From an uncultured Collinsella sp. (lineage in GTDB: Bacteria > Actinomycetota > Coriobacteriia > Coriobacteriales > Coriobacteriaceae), in contig CAMQHT010000027.1 of NCBI GenBank assembly GCA_947001705.1, positions 1-31,199 on the forward strand: a stretch of DNA of 31,199 nucleotides. Reading direction: 5' to 3'. A program made the translations under genes and the position numbers. Each line of letters starts with the position of its first letter. The first letter of the stretch is position 1. Positions 29,362 through 31,199 of this stretch are shown here, in pieces. The notes beneath the pieces are model-generated. The model did no database searches. It was not told the DNA's origin and was given only the letters and a program-made list of their open reading frames with translations.

Positions 29362-29967
29362 CTACTTCCGCGCCGTGACGCAGAGCCACTTTTTCTTTTT
29401 GTGTATCTGCACCTCGTGAAAACCCGCCTGCTCCAGACATGCCTTTAATTCAATGTCCTTGTAGATGGTCATGCCGCCGATGATCTGCGTCCACCTCTCG
29501 TCCTTGTCCGTATCGCCATTGCTCTCGTTGCAGATAAGAATTGTCCCGCCTGGCTTCAGCGTCCGCCAGACCTCGTGGAAGCATCGGGGCAAATCAGGCC
29601 AAAAATAGACGGTCTCAAAGGCCGTGGCGGCATCGAAGTAGCTATCCTCAAACGTCATATCCGCCACACTGCCTTGCAGAACGGCGCAACGCCCCTCCTG
29701 AATTGCGGTTCGGTTGAGCTTTCTAGCCTTCTCCACGCTGACGGGCGAATAGTCGACGCCCTTGACGACGCCATGCGGGCATTTTTTCAGCAGCCGTTTT
29801 ATGTTCGCCCCGCCGCCGCAGCCGCAATCCAGCACCTTTGCGTTTGGCGCAAGTCGTAGAAATCGAAGTCCCCACCGCGCCACAGGGCTGTGGCCCAGGT
29901 TCATCATGGCAACCATAAGTTTCCCGCCGAGGCCCACGGGCTTGCGGGTGTTTTCAAAGAATGACAT
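29362..29967 (-). CDS. Class I SAM-dependent methyltransferase
   Basis: The 201-residue protein has SAM motif I V-L-D-C-G-C-G-G-G (45-53), motif II-type G-V-D-Y-S near 73-77, the acidic/aromatic F-E-T-V-Y-F-W-P-D-L near 115-124 and the post-core L-K-P-G-G-T-I-L-I (134-142). It is a small UbiE/Coq5-like enzyme that would methylate a small compound. ATG 29967 is chosen because GGAGGGG lies before it; a 10-residue extension is rejected. It overlaps the end of the third methyltransferase gene by 14 bases, indicating co-translation. Confidence 0.85.
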   Translation of the reverse strand: MSFFENTRKPVGLGGKLMVAMMNLGHSPVARWGLRFLRLAPNAKVLDCGCGGGANIKRLLKKCPHGVVKGVDYSPVSVEKARKLNRTAIQEGRCAVLQGSVADMTFEDSYFDAATAFETVYFWPDLPRCFHEVWRTLKPGGTILICNESNGDTDKDERWTQIIGGMTIYKDIELKACLEQAGFHEVQIHKKKKWLCVTARK

Positions 29968-30583
29968 CTGGCCCCTCCGATTTCGTGCATTCCGCATAGG
30001 TCAATGGGAACGAGGCCTTCAGCACCGCGCTTTTCTGCACCGCCCAGCCGTTTTGACGCAGGAAACGTAGGTATTCCTCGCTTGTCCACCTGCTGTGGAG
30101 GGGGAATCCCGCCATACTCATGAAAAAGGCTTTTGCCTTGCCGGAAACCGAGTTCTCCGCGTGGGTGAAGGTTGGCGCGATGAGCACGCCGTCGTCCTTC
30201 AGCACCCGCCTGATTTCTTGCAGGGCCTTTTCCGGATGCGGCACTATGTGAAGCGCGTTGGACGCAATCACCACTTCGAAGGACTTCTGTGCATAGGGCA
30301 GGTGGAACATATCTTGTACGGAAAAGTGCAGCTTTGCGGATTGAATGTCCCGTTTTGCTTCAAGGATCATCTTTGCAGAAGCGTCCGTAGCCTCGATGTG
30401 TGCCGCCGCATTCACGATGCTCTTTGCGATAAGCCCCGTGCCGGTGGCAACCTCCAGTACGGTTTTTGCTTTCACCACCGGCCGGATCAGCCCATACATC
30501 TTCTCATACGCCGCCCGGTCCTTTCGCATGAAACGGTCGTACCGACCGGCATTCTTGTCCCAGAAGCCCTTGCGTTCGTGCAT
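29954..30583 (-). CDS. Class I SAM-dependent methyltransferase, first in module
   Basis: The 209-residue protein starts MHERKGFWDKNAGRYDRFMR; W-D-x-x-A-x-x-Y-D is the UbiE-type entry, followed by SAM motif V-L-E-V-A-T-G-T-G (42-50), then A-T-D-A-S near 67-71, V-I-A-S-N-A-L-H-I-V-P near 103-113 and L-K-D-D-G-V-L-I-A (124-132). It is the first gene of the three-methyltransferase run. ATG 30583 has GGGGGCG upstream; a TTG five codons before is less likely. Its promoter region holds an 18-base inverted repeat. Confidence 0.87.
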   Translation of the reverse strand: MHERKGFWDKNAGRYDRFMRKDRAAYEKMYGLIRPVVKAKTVLEVATGTGLIAKSIVNAAAHIEATDASAKMILEAKRDIQSAKLHFSVQDMFHLPYAQKSFEVVIASNALHIVPHPEKALQEIRRVLKDDGVLIAPTFTHAENSVSGKAKAFFMSMAGFPLHSRWTSEEYLRFLRQNGWAVQKSAVLKASFPLTYAECTKSEGPDVIL

Positions 30584-30600
30584 GGCTATCGCCCCCAAAC

Positions 30601-30618
30601 AGTTAGAGCCATCTAACT
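30601..30618. promoter_or_regulatory. Inverted repeat before the methyltransferase module
   Basis: AGTTAGA and TCTAACT face each other across GCCA, 18 bases before the first methyltransferase start. On the minus strand TATAGT overlaps its far edge and may be the -10 box. A second sequence, AAGGTTAGCCTTATCTT (minus strand, about 30655-30639), resembles a half iron-box of DtxR/IdeR type. The operator function and the link to iron are only suggestions. Confidence 0.45.
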
Positions 30619-30697
30619 ATAACACACGAATCATACAGTAAGATAAGGCTAACCTTTTTTCTTGGCTAAGATGCATCTCTTCGGTTTTTGCTTATAA

Positions 30698-30778
30698 CAG
30701 CGCGAGTCAGATACTAGGCTGGAGCTGAAGAAGGAGCTTGGCGGACAGGTAGGTCGATACCGGTTCCCGGAACGGTGA
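30698..30778 (+). pseudogene. Possible 3' remnant of an unknown gene
   Basis: A short open frame bounded by an upstream TAA (30695-30697) reads R-E-S-D-T-R-L-E-L-K-K-E-L-G-G-Q-V-G-R and ends R-F-P-E-R-stop at 30778, 30 bases before the second att copy. Its composition looks protein-like, but it is too short to identify. It may be the tail of a gene lost from the island. Confidence 0.25.
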
Positions 30779-30806
30779 TCCAGCCAATTACACCAGGGCT
30801 CTAGTC

Positions 30807-30823
30807 ATTGAGTGGGAATAGAA
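30807..30823. repeat. Second att copy (exact repeat of guaA 3' end)
   Basis: The 17-base ATTGAGTGGGAATAGAA is identical to 28247-28263 and in the same direction. It is followed by A/T-rich DNA with a new hairpin, not by host-like genes. Confidence 0.85.
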
Positions 30824-30835
30824 AATTCCTTAGTT

Positions 30836-30876
30836 ATGGGGGTAAAAATTTGATTCCCTTTAGGATAAACCCCCAT
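30836..30876. repeat. Inverted repeat just beyond the second att copy
   Basis: ATGGGGGT (30836-30843) and ACCCCCAT (30869-30876) pair across 25 bases of A/T-rich sequence. It lies 13 bases from the repeat and could be an arm-type integrase site or structured element end. Confidence 0.45.
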
Positions 30877-31052
30877 GACTATATGAATTGACCTGCTGAC
30901 TTTAATGAAGATTGGAGGGTAACGGCCAGGGGTGACGGCCCAGCGAGTGCTATTTTGCGAGCTATGCGCATTGAAAGCGACCTCTCGTGGTATAAACTAC
31001 TTGCCGGAAGCTGCGGCTTTCAGAGTACGGCTTACGTGTACGTTTAACCTCC

Positions 31053-31092
31053 GTGGGCGATGGGGTGCCGCAAAGCGTAGAATATCGCCCAC
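31053..31092. other. 9-base hairpin in the right-end leader
   Basis: GTGGGCGAT (31053-31061) pairs with ATCGCCCAC (31084-31092), with 22 bases in the loop. It is immediately followed by a GC-rich terminator, the arrangement of an attenuator or antitermination leader. Confidence 0.5.
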
Positions 31093-31097
31093 CTGTA

Positions 31098-31132
31098 GGG
31101 GCCCGCCGCGCTGCGGGGCCCCCCTGGTTTTT
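31098..31132 (+). terminator. GC-rich terminator near the right end
   Basis: GGGGCCCGC (31098-31106) pairs with GCGGGGCCCC (31113-31122) with one bulged base, followed after CCTGG by TTTTT. Confidence 0.65.
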
Positions 31133-31199
31133 AGGGGGGGGTACCCCAGTATATTTTATACAAACAGTCGGGTTTAAACAAATTGAGCGGGCGCCCGAA

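Larger units (their letters stand above)
28264..30806. mobile_element. Small guaA-linked island carrying three methyltransferases, no integrase
   Basis: The 2.5-kb segment is bounded by two exact 17-base direct repeats, one at the end of guaA. It carries three minus-strand SAM-dependent methyltransferase genes, with lower GC and codon use unlike the host block. No integrase, relaxase or transposase is present, so it cannot move by itself. It fits a cis-mobilizable or decayed island. Presence in other strains is unknown. Confidence 0.65.
30824..31199. other. Non-coding end of a probable second integrative element
   Basis: No convincing gene is present. The stretch holds several inverted repeats, a candidate -35/-10 pair on the minus strand (TTAAAG and TATAGT near 30900-30880), and two strong hairpins at the right. 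It differs in base composition from the host block. Its style recalls the leader and terminator regions of Tn916/Tn1549-like conjugative elements, but this is from memory of such elements and was not tested. Confidence 0.35.

Noticed and set aside
30932..31177. 81-codon plus-strand frame at the right end
   Set aside because: It has no ribosome site, spans two strong hairpins and a terminator, and its product has no recognisable pattern.

Overview
The window looks like chromosomal DNA from a high-GC gut actinobacterium of the class Coriobacteriia, most like Collinsella. This rests on gene content and codon style (two-step Mur/Gat genes, duplicated glycerol dehydrogenases, high-GC codons) and was not tested by database search. 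It has three parts: the early half of a prophage (about 1-13,033), a block of host genes (about 13,033-28,261), and foreign DNA attached to the 3' end of guaA (28,262-31,199).

Prophage. A tightly packed leftward operon of about 30 small genes runs from 10,368 down to 99. Most neighbours overlap by 1-4 bases (ATGA, TAATG, GTGA), which suggests translational coupling. It carries a Cro-like regulator, a RusA resolvase, an ERF annealing protein, an SSB, a replication initiator with candidate origin repeats, a DnaC-like helicase loader, two HNH proteins and many small zinc-ribbon or single-pass membrane proteins. It ends at a terminator near what may be the cos/terminase boundary. Rightward from the switch region lie a short CI-like repressor, a Tat/lipobox lipoprotein that appears to share the repressor transcript, and a serine integrase. 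The last 13 codons of the integrase lie inside a tRNA-Glu gene, which marks that tRNA as the probable attachment site. The structural genes and the other att site lie to the left of the window. The switch region has three copies of a CCC(A/G)TT(T/A)TGGG operator, two of them exactly filling the 17-bp spacers of the two opposing promoters. One early gene, MazG-like, is interrupted by an in-frame TGA at a probable Trp position.

Host block. Leftward: two overlapping, distantly paralogous TPR-like proteins of unknown function, followed by a single-chain fusion of MurT and GatD, the enzyme that amidates lipid II glutamate. Rightward: an iron-type alcohol dehydrogenase and two divergent glycerol dehydrogenases, then a four-cluster ferredoxin-like protein, YchF, and a small DUF1648-like membrane protein. 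Next are a divergent pair (unknown protein and XRE regulator) separated by a perfect 26-bp palindrome, a type I asparaginase on the minus strand, and guaA. Two REP-like palindromes sit between genes (13,169 and 20,513).

Right end. A 17-bp sequence at the end of guaA is repeated exactly at 30,807. Between the copies are three SAM-dependent methyltransferase genes with lower GC and Firmicutes-like codon use, and no integrase. Beyond the second copy are about 375 bases of non-coding DNA with strong hairpins that resembles the end of another integrative element. This arrangement suggests a small cis-mobilizable cargo island next to a second element.
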